Shown: piece by piece, positions 35,948-47,462 of the stretch | Layout of the letters: every line of letters starts with the position of its first letter | Position numbering within the stretch: position 1 is the stretch's first letter | Source: Polynucleobacter sp. AP-Jannik-300A-C4 | GTDB taxonomy: Bacteria > Pseudomonadota > Gammaproteobacteria > Burkholderiales > Burkholderiaceae | NCBI RefSeq assembly: GCF_018688335.1 | Contig: NZ_CP061316.1 | Coordinates: forward strand, 1,364,001 to 1,428,000 | Direction: 5' to 3' | Length of the DNA stretch: 64,000 bases | Made by a program: the position numbers and the translations under genes | The notes under the pieces: generated by a model | Databases searched by the model: none | The model's input: the letters and a program-made list of their open reading frames with translations, nothing else | What the model was told of the DNA's origin: nothing

Positions 35948-36883
35948 TTACTCTAGCCCTTGCGCCCGTAATTCAGCACGATCATCTGCCCAGCCACGTT
36001 TAACCTTGACCCAAGTCTCCAGGAATACCTTTCCATCAAAGAGCTTTTCCATGTCAATACGGGCATCAGTTGAGATCTTCTTCAGTCGCTCGCCCTTAGC
36101 ACCAATAATCATCGCCTTATGGCTGTCGCGATCTACCAAAATAGTGGCAGCGATACGGCGCATCTTGCCATCCATCTTGAACTGATCAATGACTACTGTG
36201 CTGGTGTAAGGCAATTCCTCGCCAGTAAAACGAAAGACCTTCTCACGCAAGATCTCAGCAGCCAAGAAGCGCTCACTACGATCGGTGATGGTGTCGCCAT
36301 CGTAGACTGCTGGTGCCTCAGGCAAGTAGCCCTCGAGCACGTCTAATAATCTTTCAACATCTCCAGGACTCTTGGCACTCATCGGGACGATTTCAGCGAA
36401 CTCGCACTTTTGATCTTCATGGCCACCCAATTCGCACCAAGGACGGGCCATCTCTTTAATAAAGTTGAGTAGCGCCTGATCACGCTCAGAAGGAGTCTGG
36501 AAGCGGCTATTAAATAAATCTAATTTATTCAAAACTAAGACAACGGGCAGGTCATCTGGAAGTAGTTTCAGGACCTTCTTGTCATCCTCACCAAAGTAAC
36601 CTGCTTCAACTACAAAGCAAGCCACATTCACATCTTGCAAGGCAGTGGTTACCGTACGATTCAAGGCCTTGTTCAGGGTATTCATTAAACGAGTCTGAAA
36701 GCCTGGTGTATCAATGAAGATGAACTGCGCCTCTTCACGATTCTGAATACCTAAAATCCGATGACGTGTAGTCTGAGCTTTGCGCGACGTGATACTAATC
36801 TTCTGACCAACTAAAGCATTCAAGAGAGTCGATTTGCCCATATTCGGACGGCCAACAATGGCGATAGTGCCGCATCTAAACAC
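35948..36883 (-). CDS. era: GTPase Era
   Basis: 311 residues. G1 [16 protein letters not shown] (residues 11-26), G3 DTPGF, G4 NKLD, and a C-terminal KH domain ([13 protein letters not shown]). Era helps mature the 30S subunit by binding the 3' end of 16S rRNA. It is 2 bases from rnc, the classic rnc-era pair. Confidence 0.96.
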   Translation of the reverse strand: MFRCGTIAIVGRPNMGKSTLLNALVGQKISITSRKAQTTRHRILGIQNREEAQFIFIDTPGFQTRLMNTLNKALNRTVTTALQDVNVACFVVEAGYFGEDDKKVLKLLPDDLPVVLVLNKLDLFNSRFQTPSERDQALLNFIKEMARPWCELGGHEDQKCEFAEIVPMSAKSPGDVERLLDVLEGYLPEAPAVYDGDTITDRSERFLAAEILREKVFRFTGEELPYTSTVVIDQFKMDGKMRRIAATILVDRDSHKAMIIGAKGERLKKISTDARIDMEKLFDGKVFLETWVKVKRGWADDRAELRAQGLE

Positions 36884-36885
36884 AA

Positions 36886-37677
36886 TTAGCCCTTCAGCTT
36901 AAGATTTAACTGTTCTTCGGTTGCTACTTTTTTTGCCGCCTTCTTTTTAGCCGACCGCGTCTTTTTGGGTTTACCCAGTGCTTGTGGCAAGGCTTTCAGC
37001 GCAGAGACTAAAGCCAACTTAGCTGCCGCTTGTTCTGCTGCACGTCTAGAGGCGCCCTCACCTTTAACGGCAACCTTGAGATTGGGTATTAAGCACTCAA
37101 CCTCAAATTGCTGGTTATGGGCTGCACCACTAGTACCGGTTACGTTGTAAGCAGGTAGTGGCAACTGATAACTCTGTAAACACTCTTGCAACAAAGTCTT
37201 ATCGTCTTTACCCAAAGTCTTGGGATCAACGTTAGTCAAAATGATGGAATATAACTTACGTAAACACGTCTTAGCCGCATCAAATCCACCATCCAAAAAG
37301 ATTGCGCCAGTGACCGCCTCAAGTGTGTCAGCCAGAATGGATGGGCGACGGAAACCACCGCTCTTTAACTCCCCCTCACCTAAACGCAGGTAGTCTGATA
37401 GCGATAGCGTTTGAGCGATCTCATAGAGCGCTTGCTGCTTGACTAAGTTTGCTCGAACACGAGAAAGATCACCTTCATCTAAATCGGAATAACGCTCATA
37501 GAGCATTTCTGCAACAACGCAATTCAGAATCGAGTCGCCTAAAAACTCAAGGCGCTCATTATTTTTCTTGCTATGACTACGGTGTGTAAGGGCTTGATTG
37601 AGCAGCTCTAGTTTTTTAAACGTGTAGCCCAGTTGCGCTTGCAGCGGTGCAGTTTCGATAACGGCGCGGGCATTCAT
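36886..37677 (-). CDS. rnc: Ribonuclease III
   Basis: About 263 residues: a nuclease domain with the signature [13 protein letters not shown] and a double-stranded RNA-binding domain near residues 155-225, followed by a Lys-rich tail ([16 protein letters not shown]). It processes rRNA precursors and double-stranded mRNA. ATG 37677, four bases after the lepB stop, is preferred over an in-frame TTG at 37698. Confidence 0.96.
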   Translation of the reverse strand: MNARAVIETAPLQAQLGYTFKKLELLNQALTHRSHSKKNNERLEFLGDSILNCVVAEMLYERYSDLDEGDLSRVRANLVKQQALYEIAQTLSLSDYLRLGEGELKSGGFRRPSILADTLEAVTGAIFLDGGFDAAKTCLRKLYSIILTNVDPKTLGKDDKTLLQECLQSYQLPLPAYNVTGTSGAAHNQQFEVECLIPNLKVAVKGEGASRRAAEQAAAKLALVSALKALPQALGKPKKTRSAKKKAAKKVATEEQLNLKLKG

Positions 37678-37681
37678 GGTC

Positions 37682-38488
37682 TTATTCGAATCCGCCAATG
37701 CGACCTAGATCTCCGAGGTTCAGCCAAACAAAGAATGCTCTTCCCACGATATTTTTATCCGGCACAAATCCCCAGTAACGAGAATCAGCACTATTGTCAC
37801 GGTTATCGCCCATCGCAAAGTAATGACCCGCAGGCACCTTGCAAGTAAGTCCAGCATTAATGTATTGGCAGTTTTCAAATCCAGGAAAACGCTCTGCAGG
37901 GAACATGCCAACAGGCCTATCAGGATGATTCAATATCTCATGCTTGTTGCCACCCAGGTCAGCAGGAAATGATTCTGAAAACCGCTTGGCATAGCGCATA
38001 TTTTCTGGATCAAGGTAAGGCTCGCCGCCGCTATATTGCAAAGGTTGATCATTTACCGTTAAGCGCTTGTCTTGATAAGTAATAGTGTCGCCAGGTATAG
38101 CGACTACACGCTTAATGTAATCAATGGATTCATCACGTGGATAGCGGAACACCACAACATCACCACGTTTTGGAGATCCTAGATCAACTACCTTCTGATT
38201 AATCACTGGCAAACGAATGCCATAGGTAAATTTATTCACCAGAATAAAGTCGCCAATCTGTAGGGTTGGGATCATGGATCCCGATGGAATTTTGAATGGC
38301 TCTACAAGAAATGAGCGCAGCACAAAGACCGCGCAAATTACCGGGAAGAAACCAGCTGTATATTCCAACCACAATGGCATGCGATCGATACCAGCCACAC
38401 GTCTTTGCGGGGCAAAGTAGTAACGGTCAGCAATCCAAGCAATGCCTGAGACCACTACCAAGATAAAAAGGATGAGAGCAAAATTCAT
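37682..38488 (-). CDS. lepB: Signal peptidase I
   Basis: 268 residues. Two N-terminal membrane segments precede the catalytic Ser motif [13 protein letters not shown] and the Lys motif [12 protein letters not shown], with the C-terminal box [16 protein letters not shown]. It cleaves signal peptides of exported proteins. It overlaps lepA by one base. Confidence 0.96.
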   Translation of the reverse strand: MNFALILFILVVVSGIAWIADRYYFAPQRRVAGIDRMPLWLEYTAGFFPVICAVFVLRSFLVEPFKIPSGSMIPTLQIGDFILVNKFTYGIRLPVINQKVVDLGSPKRGDVVVFRYPRDESIDYIKRVVAIPGDTITYQDKRLTVNDQPLQYSGGEPYLDPENMRYAKRFSESFPADLGGNKHEILNHPDRPVGMFPAERFPGFENCQYINAGLTCKVPAGHYFAMGDNRDNSADSRYWGFVPDKNIVGRAFFVWLNLGDLGRIGGFE

Positions 38489-40293
38489 TAATCGTCCACC
38501 TGCAAAATGGCTAAGAAGGCTTCTTGTGGAATCTCCACATTACCTACTTGCTTCATGCGCTTCTTACCTTCTTTTTGCTTCTCTAGTAATTTGCGTTTAC
38601 GAGAAATATCCCCGCCATAACACTTAGCCAATACGTTTTTACGTAAGGCCTTCACGTTTTCACGAGCAACAATATTGCTACCGATCGCCGCCTGAATGGC
38701 GACATCAAACATCTGACGCGGAATAATGCCGCGCATCTTGGCAACCACTTCGCGCCCGCGATGCTGACTGTTGCTACGATGGACAATTACCGAGAGTGCA
38801 TCAACGCGCTCGCTATTAATGAGAATGTCGACTTTAACCACATCAGCCGGACGATATTCTTTGAACTCGTAATCCATGGATGCATAGCCACGCGAGATGG
38901 ATTTCATCTTGTCGAAGAAATCTAAAACAATTTCAGCCATAGGCAACTCATAGGTGAGCTTCACTTGACGACCAAGATAGTTCATATCCATCTGAATACC
39001 GCGCTTACCAACACATAGCGTAATAATCGAACCGACATACTCTTGCGGCATGTACAAATTGACCGTCACGATAGGCTCAAGAATCGTATTGATTTTGCTA
39101 GCCTCGGGCATCTTTGACGGGTTATCTACCGACAAGATAGTGCCGTCTGACTGCTCAACTTGGTAAACCACCGTTGGAGCAGTGGTGATGAGGTTCATAC
39201 CGTATTGACGCTCTAAACGCTCTTGCACAATCTCCATATGGAGAAGACCCAAGAAGCCGCAGCGGAATCCAAAACCGAGTGCTTGTGAAACCTCAGGCTC
39301 ATACAAGAGTGAAGCATCATTTAATTGCAGCTTCTCTAAAGACTCTCGGAGTTGATCGTATTCACTGGACTCTACTGGGTACAGACCTGCAAAGACCTGT
39401 GGCTTCACTTCTTTAAATCCAGGAAGCGGTTCCGTAGCAGGAACTCGACCTTGTTGTCCGGGTGTATGGGTAACGGTATCGCCCACCTTGGCAGCTTTCA
39501 GCTCTTTGATGCCAGCAATCACGAAGCCTACCTGGCCAGCAGATAACTCTGGGCGATCTACGGACTTCGGGCTAAACACGCCAACATGCTCGACCAAATG
39601 ACTTGAGCCATTTGCCATCAAGGTGATTTTTTCTTTTGGCTTTAAGGTGCCGTTCACAACGCGCACTAGCATCACTACGCCAACGTAGTTATCAAACCAA
39701 GAGTCAATAATTAAAGCCTGCAAAGGATCTGCTGCATTACCCTTGGGTGGGGGTACGAGCGCAATCATTTCTTCAATGACATCCTGTACACCCAATCCAG
39801 TCTTAGCTGAACAGGTTACTGCGTCTGATGCATCGATCCCGATAACATCTTCAATTTCTTTTTTGGCTCGCTCCGGATCTGCCTGCGGCAAATCAATCTT
39901 ATTGAGAACTGGTACAACCTCAACACCCAACTCCAGCGCCATATAGCAATTAGCAACTGTTTGAGCCTCAACGCCTTGACTTGCATCCACCACCAAAAGC
40001 GCACCTTCACATGCAGACAGCGAGCGACTTACTTCATATGAAAAATCGACATGTCCTGGCGTATCAATCAAATTGATGTTGTAGGTTTTACCGTCTTTGG
40101 ATTTATAAGTAAGCGCAGCTGTTTGCGCCTTAATGGTGATACCACGCTCACGCTCGATATCCATCGAGTCGAGAACTTGTGCTTCCATTTCACGATCAGA
40201 GAGACCGCCGCAAAGTTGAATGATGCGATCAGCAAGCGTGGATTTGCCGTGATCAATGTGAGCGATGATAGAAAAATTGCGGATTAAATCCAT
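38488..40293 (-). CDS. lepA: Elongation factor 4 (LepA)
   Basis: 601-residue translational GTPase with [14 protein letters not shown] (G1), RERGITI (G2), DTPGHVDF (G3), NKIDLP (G4) and the LepA-specific C-terminal domain ([20 protein letters not shown]). It acts on ribosomes in initiation or back-translocation. It is in the lepA-lepB pair found across proteobacteria. Confidence 0.97.
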   Translation of the reverse strand: MDLIRNFSIIAHIDHGKSTLADRIIQLCGGLSDREMEAQVLDSMDIERERGITIKAQTAALTYKSKDGKTYNINLIDTPGHVDFSYEVSRSLSACEGALLVVDASQGVEAQTVANCYMALELGVEVVPVLNKIDLPQADPERAKKEIEDVIGIDASDAVTCSAKTGLGVQDVIEEMIALVPPPKGNAADPLQALIIDSWFDNYVGVVMLVRVVNGTLKPKEKITLMANGSSHLVEHVGVFSPKSVDRPELSAGQVGFVIAGIKELKAAKVGDTVTHTPGQQGRVPATEPLPGFKEVKPQVFAGLYPVESSEYDQLRESLEKLQLNDASLLYEPEVSQALGFGFRCGFLGLLHMEIVQERLERQYGMNLITTAPTVVYQVEQSDGTILSVDNPSKMPEASKINTILEPIVTVNLYMPQEYVGSIITLCVGKRGIQMDMNYLGRQVKLTYELPMAEIVLDFFDKMKSISRGYASMDYEFKEYRPADVVKVDILINSERVDALSVIVHRSNSQHRGREVVAKMRGIIPRQMFDVAIQAAIGSNIVARENVKALRKNVLAKCYGGDISRKRKLLEKQKEGKKRMKQVGNVEIPQEAFLAILQVDD

Positions 40294-40379
40294 AGCGTCT
40301 TATGTGGTCTTCAAAAAACGCCTTGTCAGAACGCACCACGATGATGCGCTGCAAAAAGCCGTCTTAAAGTGATTGTAAT

Positions 40380-40406
40380 GGGTGGCGCCAAAATAGCGCC
40401 AAACCC
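40380..40406. repeat. Hairpin in the degQ-lepA gap
   Basis: GGGT-GGCGC (40380-40388) pairs with GCGCC-AA-ACCC (40396-40406), nine pairs with a two-base bulge around a 7-base loop. No T-run follows on either strand, so it may be an mRNA structure between degQ and lepA rather than a terminator. Confidence 0.4.
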
Positions 40407-40437
40407 GTTTATTTCACCCAAAAACCTCGGTTTTGGC

Positions 40438-41886
40438 TTATTTTGGCCTTACTGGAATAATCATGGTGCTATCGGCTCTGCGGACAAAAACCGGGACAGC
40501 CTTAGTGGAGTCCAAGCCCTTTACCAGGCCTTCAAACTGCTTAATCCCAGTAATATCCACATCTGCAATCCGAATGATGACATCCCCAGGACGAACGCCT
40601 GCACGTACCAAAGGACCATCTCCTAGGCCAGTAACCTCAACGCCACCACGGATATTGAGCTCTTTCTTCTTGCTGTCTGAAAGCTCAGAAACTGCCACCC
40701 CAAGAGAATTAGTATTTCCGCCAGCTGAACCGGAGTTATCCGACTTCTTGACGGCAGCCTGGCCTGCTTCAGTATCCACAACAGAAACCACTAAGTCTTT
40801 GGTGGATCCTTTGCGCCAAACTTGTACGCTGGCACTAGTACCCGGCCTAGTCTCACCAACCACCCTAGGAAGATCCGTGGATTTACCGATATCACGACCG
40901 TTGAAGCTGAGAATCACATCCCCAGACTCAATCCCACCTGCAGCTGCCGGACCACCTGGCTCAACGTTACGAACATAAGCACCACGTGGTTTACCTAAGC
41001 CTAAACTTTCAGCAATCTCTTTAGTCATCTCACCTAAAGCAACACCAATACGGCCGCGTGTCATTTTTCCATTGGTACGCAATTGGTCCGCAACGCGCAT
41101 CGCTTCATCAATTGGAATGGCAAAGGAAATTCCCATATATCCGCCAGAGCGGCTAAAGATTTGCGAGTTGATACCAATTACCTGGCCAGCGGTATTTAGC
41201 AAGGGGCCGCCAGAGTTGCCAGGATTAACCGCTACGTCTGTCTGAATAAAGGGCAAGTAATCACCAGTATCACGACTCTTGGCGGAAACGATGCCTGCTG
41301 TCACCGTATTTTCTAAGCCAAATGGGGAGCCAATCGCCAATACCCACTCACCTACCCTCACGCGAGAAGAGTCGCCGAGTGGCAACTTCGGTAAGTCACG
41401 TGCATCAATTTTGACCACCGCCACATCGGTACGCTTATCCATACCCAATAGCTTGGCCTTGTACTCACGCTTATCAGTCAAAGTAACGTAAATGGTATTT
41501 GCGCCCTCAACCACGTGGGCATTCGTCAAAATCAAGCCGTTGGATTCAATAATGAAACCCGAGCCTACGCCACGATCCGCCTCTTGCGGTTTGCCAGAGT
41601 TTGGTTGAGCTTGCTTAGGTCCGCTAGGCAACCCTGGAATAGGCACACCAAAGAAACGACGAAAGAACTCAGCCTGCTCCTCTGGCATTCCTGGAATACC
41701 ACCCTGAGCTTGCTGCTGCATCACTTTTTCAGTGGTGCGAATATTCACCACAGCAGGGCTAGCTCTCTCAACCAGATCAGCAAAATCGGGAATGGAAACC
41801 CGTGGACTCTGGGCGGAGACCTGAGAAATCAATGCGAATTGCCCTAAGCTAAAGATAGCCAAGAGCGTAATAAGGTACTTTTTCAT
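40438..41886 (-). CDS. Periplasmic serine protease of the DegP/MucD (HtrA) family
   Basis: About 482 residues. A signal peptide (MKKYLITLLAIFSLGQFALI, cleaved after VSA) leads a trypsin-like domain with His (LTNAHVVEGA), Asp (RTDVAVVKID) and Ser (NPGNSGGPLLN), then two PDZ domains from about residues 270 and 390. It degrades or refolds misfolded envelope proteins. A longer frame to 41916 would begin with a TTG and mask the signal peptide. The usual rpoE/rseA/rseB neighbours are missing. Confidence 0.94.
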   Translation of the reverse strand: MKKYLITLLAIFSLGQFALISQVSAQSPRVSIPDFADLVERASPAVVNIRTTEKVMQQQAQGGIPGMPEEQAEFFRRFFGVPIPGLPSGPKQAQPNSGKPQEADRGVGSGFIIESNGLILTNAHVVEGANTIYVTLTDKREYKAKLLGMDKRTDVAVVKIDARDLPKLPLGDSSRVRVGEWVLAIGSPFGLENTVTAGIVSAKSRDTGDYLPFIQTDVAVNPGNSGGPLLNTAGQVIGINSQIFSRSGGYMGISFAIPIDEAMRVADQLRTNGKMTRGRIGVALGEMTKEIAESLGLGKPRGAYVRNVEPGGPAAAGGIESGDVILSFNGRDIGKSTDLPRVVGETRPGTSASVQVWRKGSTKDLVVSVVDTEAGQAAVKKSDNSGSAGGNTNSLGVAVSELSDSKKKELNIRGGVEVTGLGDGPLVRAGVRPGDVIIRIADVDITGIKQFEGLVKGLDSTKAVPVFVRRADSTMIIPVRPK

Positions 41887-41956
41887 AATGCTATAGACCT
41901 GCTTGGTAAAAACCAATAATTGAAGAAACGAAGAAAGGAAAAGCCTAATCTGTATA

Positions 41957-43204
41957 TTAGGTCAGTTTGCCAAAAATCAAGGTACCGTTAGTACCCCCAA
42001 AGCCAAAGTTGTTTTTGACGGCATAGTCAATCTTCACATCGCGAGCTGTATTAGCGCAGTAGTCCAAATCACACTCGGGATCTTGATTGAAGATATTGAT
42101 TGTTGGTGGAGACTTTTGATTATGTAAAGCCAGAATAGTAAAGACAGACTCCAAGCCGCCAGCACCGCCTAAAAGGTGGCCAGTCATCGACTTGGTAGAG
42201 TTAATTAAAACCTTCTTAGCATGATCGCCAAGAGCCGCTTTAATGGCACCGGTTTCGTTCTTGTCACCTAAAGGTGTTGAAGTGCCGTGTGCATTGATAT
42301 ATTGAATCTGATCGGGATTTAAGCCGGCATCACGCATAGCGTTCACCATACAACGACGTGGACCATCCATATTTGGAGCAGTCATGTGATACGCGTCGCC
42401 ACTCATACCAAAGCCCAAAAGCTCACAGTAGATTTTTGCACCACGTGCTTTAGCGTGCTCATACTCTTCCAGAACAACAACACCAGCACCTTCGCCCAGA
42501 ACAAAACCATCACGGTCTTTATCCCAGGGACGTGAAGCTGTTGCCGGATCATCATTGCGAGTAGATAGCGCCCTTGCTGAAGCAAAGCCACCAACACCCA
42601 ATGCAGAAATAGTGGATTCAGCACCGCCGGCAACCATCACATCTGCATCGCCGTACTGAATTAAGCGTGCTGCCAAGCCAATACTATGCAGGCCGGTAGT
42701 GCAAGCTGTTACTGCAGCAACGTTTGGACCTTTGAGACCAAACAAGATGCTGAGATGGCCAGAAATCATATTGATGATTGAGCCCGGCACAAAGAACGGG
42801 GAGATGCGACGAGGACCACGAGCCAGCAACTCAGCGCCAGTTTCTTCAATCATCGGCAAGCCGCCAATGCCTGAACCAACCATCACGCCAACGCGCTCTG
42901 CGTTATCTTCTGTTATCTGTAAACCGCTGTCACGAATTGCTTGCGTACCAGCAGCGATGCCGTAATGGATAAAGGTATCCATATGACGCGCTTCTTTGGC
43001 AGAAACATATTCTTCGACATTGAAATCTTTCACCTCGCCGGCGAAATGCACGCTCAGCGGAGTATGGTCAAACTTCGTGATGGTAGCTATGCCTGATTTG
43101 CCCGCAAGCAAATTAGACCAAGCTACATCAACCGAATTACCAACTGGTGAAATAAGGCCTAAGCCGGTAATAACAACCCGGCGACGGCCATTTGATGCTG
43201 ACAC
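41957..43204 (-). CDS. fabF: 3-oxoacyl-[ACP] synthase II
   Basis: 415 residues of the KAS II type. The active-site Cys lies in [11 protein letters not shown], the two His in [12 protein letters not shown] and [11 protein letters not shown], and [11 protein letters not shown] closes the fold. It elongates acyl-ACP chains in fatty-acid synthesis. It follows acpP by 28 bases in the conserved acpP-fabF order. Confidence 0.96.
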   Translation of the reverse strand: MSASNGRRRVVITGLGLISPVGNSVDVAWSNLLAGKSGIATITKFDHTPLSVHFAGEVKDFNVEEYVSAKEARHMDTFIHYGIAAGTQAIRDSGLQITEDNAERVGVMVGSGIGGLPMIEETGAELLARGPRRISPFFVPGSIINMISGHLSILFGLKGPNVAAVTACTTGLHSIGLAARLIQYGDADVMVAGGAESTISALGVGGFASARALSTRNDDPATASRPWDKDRDGFVLGEGAGVVVLEEYEHAKARGAKIYCELLGFGMSGDAYHMTAPNMDGPRRCMVNAMRDAGLNPDQIQYINAHGTSTPLGDKNETGAIKAALGDHAKKVLINSTKSMTGHLLGGAGGLESVFTILALHNQKSPPTINIFNQDPECDLDYCANTARDVKIDYAVKNNFGFGGTNGTLIFGKLT

Positions 43205-43232
43205 AGTAGTAGCTTTTAACTAAGCTAGGGAA

Positions 43233-43472
43233 TTAACCCTGAGCTTTTGACTGAGCAAAATCGATAGCGAGCTGAACAGTAGTAATTTTTTCAGCTTCTT
43301 CATCCGGAATTTCAATCCCGAATTCATCTTCCAAAGCCATTACCAATTCAACAGTGTCAAGAGAGTCTGCGCCTAAGTCATTCACAAAAGAAGATTCATT
43401 CTTGATCTCTGCTTCTGCGACGCCCAATTGCTCAGCGACGATCTTCTTAACGCGTTGTTCGATGTTATCCAT
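43233..43472 (-). CDS. acpP: Acyl carrier protein
   Basis: 79 residues starting [17 protein letters not shown], with the phosphopantetheine serine in [20 protein letters not shown]. The frame extends upstream to 43550, but the conserved N-terminus and a GGGGAA upstream fix ATG 43472. Confidence 0.97.
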   Translation of the reverse strand: MDNIEQRVKKIVAEQLGVAEAEIKNESSFVNDLGADSLDTVELVMALEDEFGIEIPDEEAEKITTVQLAIDFAQSKAQG

Positions 43473-43575
43473 TAATTCCCCCAAGGGTTGTAAAAAAACG
43501 ATGAAAAGGATTTTATCAGCTTGGCGAGCTAAATTAGTAAATCCGCCCAAAAATGATCAAATTTCTGCCTTATTT

Positions 43576-44319
43576 TTAGGCTAAATAGAGGCCACCATTG
43601 ACATGTAAGGTGTTACCCGTAATGTATCCAGCTGCTGGAGAGGCTAAAAACGCCACTGCCTGAGCCACATCCTCTGGGCTGCCTAGGCGAGCTAAAGGAA
43701 TGTTCGCTTTTAGCGAATTTTGTTGCTCTTCGCTCAATGCACGAGTCATATCAGTATCAATAAATCCAGGCGCCACACAGTTCACTGTGATATTTCGACT
43801 ACCAATTTCACGGGCCAGGGCACGAGTCATTCCAGACACACCTGATTTAGCTGCGGCGTAATTGGCCTGTCCAGGGTTACCCATGTGACCAACAATCGAG
43901 GTAATGTTAATAATGCGACCACCACGGGCTTTCATCATTGGGCGCATTACCGCCTGTGATAAACGAAAAACAGCACTTAAGTTGGTATCGATCACATCAG
44001 TCCACTCGTCTGTTTTCATACGCATGGCTAGGTTATCGCGGGTGATGCCAGCGTTATTCACCAAAATGTTGATACCGCCAAAATCTTTGACAATCAAATC
44101 AATGATGTCCTCACATGCTTTTGGGTCAGTCACATTCAATACTTCACCACGACCACCGCTCGCTTGTAAACGCGCATTAATTGCTTTGGCGCCATCTTCG
44201 GACGTGGCAGTACCAATTACTTTGGCGCCACATTTCACCAACTCATCTGCAATGGCCTGACCAATTCCGCGCGATGCACCTGTCACCAATGCAATTTGTC
44301 CGCTTAAATCGAGATTCAT
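43576..44319 (-). CDS. fabG: 3-oxoacyl-[ACP] reductase
   Basis: 247-residue short-chain dehydrogenase. It shows the cofactor motif TGASRGIGQAIAD (residues 14-26), NNAGITRDN and the catalytic Ser/Tyr/Lys in NITSIVGHMGNPGQANYAAAK (split motif, Tyr and Lys at YAAAK). It reduces beta-ketoacyl-ACP with NADPH. Confidence 0.96.
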   Translation of the reverse strand: MNLDLSGQIALVTGASRGIGQAIADELVKCGAKVIGTATSEDGAKAINARLQASGGRGEVLNVTDPKACEDIIDLIVKDFGGINILVNNAGITRDNLAMRMKTDEWTDVIDTNLSAVFRLSQAVMRPMMKARGGRIINITSIVGHMGNPGQANYAAAKSGVSGMTRALAREIGSRNITVNCVAPGFIDTDMTRALSEEQQNSLKANIPLARLGSPEDVAQAVAFLASPAAGYITGNTLHVNGGLYLA

Positions 44320-44361
44320 AGTTATCTTCCGCTGTTTCTTTATTGTTTCTAGAGTGTATTT

Positions 44362-45297
44362 TTACTTTACCGCAGCCAATGCCTCATTGAGACTGACTTC
44401 ATCAAAAATAGGTAGCCCAATAACTTTCTCGTTGATGCGCTTAGTCAGCCCAGCTAATACCTTGCCTGGACCACACTCAATCACTTGAGTAATACCTTGT
44501 TGCGCCATGGCATTGATTGTCTCTTGCCAGCGAACTGGCTTAGCAGCTTGACGCACTAAGGCATCCTTAATCGCCGCTGGATCATTGAGAACATTCACAT
44601 CAACGTTATTGACTACTGAAATAGTGGGGACCTTAAATTCAATGTCAGCCAAGTAGCCTTTGAGTTTTTCAGAGGCAGGCTGTAGCAATGATGAATGAAA
44701 TGGTGCGGAAACTGGTAATGGCAAAGCGCGTTTCGCGCCTGCCGCCTTGAGCAATTCACGGGCCTTAGTCACCGCATCAGTTCCACCAGCAATCACTACC
44801 TGACCTGGGGCATTGAAGTTCACCGCTTCGACTACGCCACCGGATGCTGTAGCAGCTTCAGCACAAACCGTCTTCACAATTGCATCATCCAAACCCAAGA
44901 TCGCAGCCATGCCACCAGTACCAACTGGTACCGCTGTTTGCATTGCTTCAGCACGAAAGCGCACCAAAGGCACAGCATCCTTGAAAGAGATTACGCCAGC
45001 AGCAACCAAAGCGGAGTACTCACCCAAGCTATGACCAGCCATCATCTGAGGAACAGCGCCACCAGAGGCTAACCATGCGCGATAAAAAGCGATCGCTGCA
45101 GTCAACATCACAGGCTGTGTATTGGTTGTTAAAGATAATGCTTCTGCAGGGCCTTCAGCAATCAGCTTTGCAACATCCTCACCCAGAGCTTCTGAAGCCT
45201 CCTGAAGGGTCGCACGAACTTCAGGGCGATCAGCAATCGTGTTGAGCATCCCAACTGATTGGGAACCTTGGCCTGGAAATACAAATGCAAATGTCAT
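44362..45297 (-). CDS. fabD: Malonyl-CoA-ACP transacylase
   Basis: 311 residues. FVFPGQGSQSVGML at the N-terminus and the nucleophile elbow AGHSLGEYSALVA (Ser about 92) identify FabD, with the conserved His in VSAPFHSSLL. It loads malonyl groups onto ACP. Confidence 0.96.
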   Translation of the reverse strand: MTFAFVFPGQGSQSVGMLNTIADRPEVRATLQEASEALGEDVAKLIAEGPAEALSLTTNTQPVMLTAAIAFYRAWLASGGAVPQMMAGHSLGEYSALVAAGVISFKDAVPLVRFRAEAMQTAVPVGTGGMAAILGLDDAIVKTVCAEAATASGGVVEAVNFNAPGQVVIAGGTDAVTKARELLKAAGAKRALPLPVSAPFHSSLLQPASEKLKGYLADIEFKVPTISVVNNVDVNVLNDPAAIKDALVRQAAKPVRWQETINAMAQQGITQVIECGPGKVLAGLTKRINEKVIGLPIFDEVSLNEALAAVK

Positions 45298-45336
45298 ATG
45301 AATAGTCGCTGAATAATAGTTGTGAATATATTTTTA

Positions 45337-45388
45337 GCTTTAGCGCTTTGCTTTGATATTTTGCTTTAGCGCTTCGCTTTAGTATTTA
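45337..45388. repeat. 26-bp direct repeat, two tandem copies, at the fabH 3' end
   Basis: Copy 1 (45337-45362) and copy 2 (45363-45388) share 22 of 26 bases, both beginning GCTTTAGCGCTT. Copy 2 overlaps the fabH stop codon (45379-45381). The repeat fills most of the fabH-fabD gap and looks like a recent tandem duplication. Confidence 0.6.
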
Positions 45389-46365
45389 ATGACTGCGGCA
45401 CCCCAAGCAAAGCCGCCGCCCACACCCTCCAGTAGAAGGTGTTGACCACGTTGAATTTGACCAGAGCGAACTCCAACATCCAATGCAAGCGGTATGGATG
45501 CAGCGGAGGTATTACCGTGCTCATGGACTGTCACAATGACATTGTCCATCGACATACCCATCTTGCGAGCCGTGCTCTCCATGATGCGAATATTGGCTTG
45601 GTGTGGCACCAACCAATCAACTTGTTCTGGCTTGAGATTGGCTTTTTCTAGCGCCTCATGCGCAACTTGCTCAAGCACCTTAACCGCCAGCTTAAATACC
45701 GCAGGACCATCCATAGTTAAGTAAGCGGAACCATCTACACCACCCTGCTTAGCACGCCCTGGTACGCACAGGATATCGCGCTGACTACCATCAGCATGTA
45801 AGGCTGTTGCCAAAATACCTGGTTCTTTTGAAGCTTCGAGAATCACTGCCCCAGCACCATCACCAAACAACACAGAAGTGGTGCGATCTTGAAAATCCAA
45901 AATACGGGAGAATGTTTCTGCGCCAAGAACCAATACTTTTTTGTAAGTCCCTGTACGAATAAATGCATCTGCAATCGCGAGGGCATAAGTAAAGCCAGCG
46001 CATACTGCCTGGACATCAAATGCCGCACAATTAGTATGGGCGCCCAACTTATCTTGCACTACGCAAGCGGTACTGGGGAAGCCACCTAAATGATCCGGCG
46101 TAGATGTCGCCAAAATAATTAAATCAAGATCTTCTGAGGTACAGCCAGCAGTCTCTAATGCTGCTTGAGCAGCTTTGACCGCTAAGTCACTGGTCAGTTG
46201 ATTGTCTGCAGCAAAGTGACGCGCAGAAATTCCGCTACGAGTCACAATCCATTCGTCACTGGTCTCGAGACCAATCTTAGCTAAACGCTCAACGAGATCC
46301 TGATTAGTTAATCGCTGCTCTGGCAGATAACTTCCAGTTCCCGCTATCCGTGAAAAAGTACTCAT
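45379..46365 (-). CDS. fabH: 3-oxoacyl-[ACP] synthase III
   Basis: 328 residues of KAS III. The active-site Cys lies in [17 protein letters not shown], the His in [10 protein letters not shown] and the Asn in [14 protein letters not shown]. It starts fatty-acid synthesis from acetyl-CoA and malonyl-ACP. It follows plsX by 2 bases. Confidence 0.96.
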   Translation of the reverse strand: MSTFSRIAGTGSYLPEQRLTNQDLVERLAKIGLETSDEWIVTRSGISARHFAADNQLTSDLAVKAAQAALETAGCTSEDLDLIILATSTPDHLGGFPSTACVVQDKLGAHTNCAAFDVQAVCAGFTYALAIADAFIRTGTYKKVLVLGAETFSRILDFQDRTTSVLFGDGAGAVILEASKEPGILATALHADGSQRDILCVPGRAKQGGVDGSAYLTMDGPAVFKLAVKVLEQVAHEALEKANLKPEQVDWLVPHQANIRIMESTARKMGMSMDNVIVTVHEHGNTSAASIPLALDVGVRSGQIQRGQHLLLEGVGGGFAWGAAVIKY

Positions 46366-46367
46366 GA

Positions 46368-47378
46368 TTATTTTGTCTCCGCCACAAAAGCTTGAGCGAT
46401 GCGCTCCACCATGCGATTCTTTGCCGCTTCATAAGCACGATCAAGCGCAAAACCAAATGCAAAACGATCTGCGGAGCCGTGACTCTTAATCACGCAACCG
46501 CGCAAACCTAAGAGTACCGCACCGTTGTAGCGACGATGATCTACACGCTTGCGTACACGCAAGAGCGGTACCATGGCGCAGATCGCCATTAACTTCGTAA
46601 GCCATGATCGATTAAATTCTTGTTTGATTAAACCACTCATCATCTTCGCCAAGCCTTCGCTTGCCTTGAGGACCACATTCCCAACAAAACCGTCGCACAC
46701 CACAATATCCGTAGTGCCTTTAAAAATATCATTACCTTCTACGTTGCCATAAAAGTTTAAGTTAGTTTGGCGTAGCAACTCACTCGTCTGCTTCACCACT
46801 TCATTCCCTTTAATCACTTCTTCTCCAATATTGAGAAGGCCGATTGAAGGGTTTTGCGTGCCATCAACTACCTGAACCATAACGTTAGCCATTTGCGCAA
46901 ACTGCACCAAATGCATGGGCTCGCAATCTGCATTAGCACCTAAATCCAGCATAGTGGTGCCGCGCCCTTTTTCGTTGGGGATCGCCGTAGCAATCGCAGG
47001 ACGATCAACACCATCTAAAGTTTTGAGAATGTAACGAGAGATAGCCATTAAGGCTCCCGTATTGCCAGAAGAGATGATCGCGTCAGCTAGACCCTCTTTA
47101 ACTTGCTCGATCGCTACGCGCATCGAAGAATCTTTTTTACGACGTAGTGCCACCTCAATGGGATCATCCATCAAGACAACCTCACTGGCGGAAATAATTT
47201 GAATGCGCTCCATTGGCGCTTTTGGAAATTGGCTCAAGGCTTGCTTGAGCGCTTCCGGATTACCAACTAAGGCAATCTTCACATCAGCATGTTTTTCGAG
47301 AAAATCACAGCAGGCAGGGACCGTAACAACTACCCCGTGATCGCCGCCCATGGCATCGATAGCAAGAGTGACACTCAT
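46368..47378 (-). CDS. plsX: Phosphate acyltransferase PlsX
   Basis: 336 residues beginning [18 protein letters not shown], the PlsX signature, with [15 protein letters not shown] and [14 protein letters not shown]. It makes acyl-phosphate from acyl-ACP for phospholipid synthesis. It stands between rpmF and fabH. Confidence 0.96.
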   Translation of the reverse strand: MSVTLAIDAMGGDHGVVVTVPACCDFLEKHADVKIALVGNPEALKQALSQFPKAPMERIQIISASEVVLMDDPIEVALRRKKDSSMRVAIEQVKEGLADAIISSGNTGALMAISRYILKTLDGVDRPAIATAIPNEKGRGTTMLDLGANADCEPMHLVQFAQMANVMVQVVDGTQNPSIGLLNIGEEVIKGNEVVKQTSELLRQTNLNFYGNVEGNDIFKGTTDIVVCDGFVGNVVLKASEGLAKMMSGLIKQEFNRSWLTKLMAICAMVPLLRVRKRVDHRRYNGAVLLGLRGCVIKSHGSADRFAFGFALDRAYEAAKNRMVERIAQAFVAETK

Positions 47379-47411
47379 AAAATCAGGTATTGCTGCAAGT
47401 GGTTTTATCCA

Positions 47412-47441
47412 AGAAAAAAGCGGCTTTTATGTGAGCCGCTT
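47412..47441 (-). terminator. Terminator/attenuator between rpmF and plsX
   Basis: On the minus strand AAGCGGCT and AGCCGCTT form eight perfect pairs around an 8-base loop, followed by TTTTTTC. It lies 22 bases after the rpmF stop and 34 bases before plsX, so it could separate ribosomal-protein expression from the fab genes. In E. coli rpmF is co-transcribed with plsX-fab. Confidence 0.75.
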
Positions 47442-47462
47442 CTATCTTTTTAGACTAAAAAA

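Noticed and set aside
40433..40978. 181-codon plus-strand frame opposite the HtrA protease
   Set aside because: Fully antisense to a clear gene with conserved domains; the product has no recognisable features.
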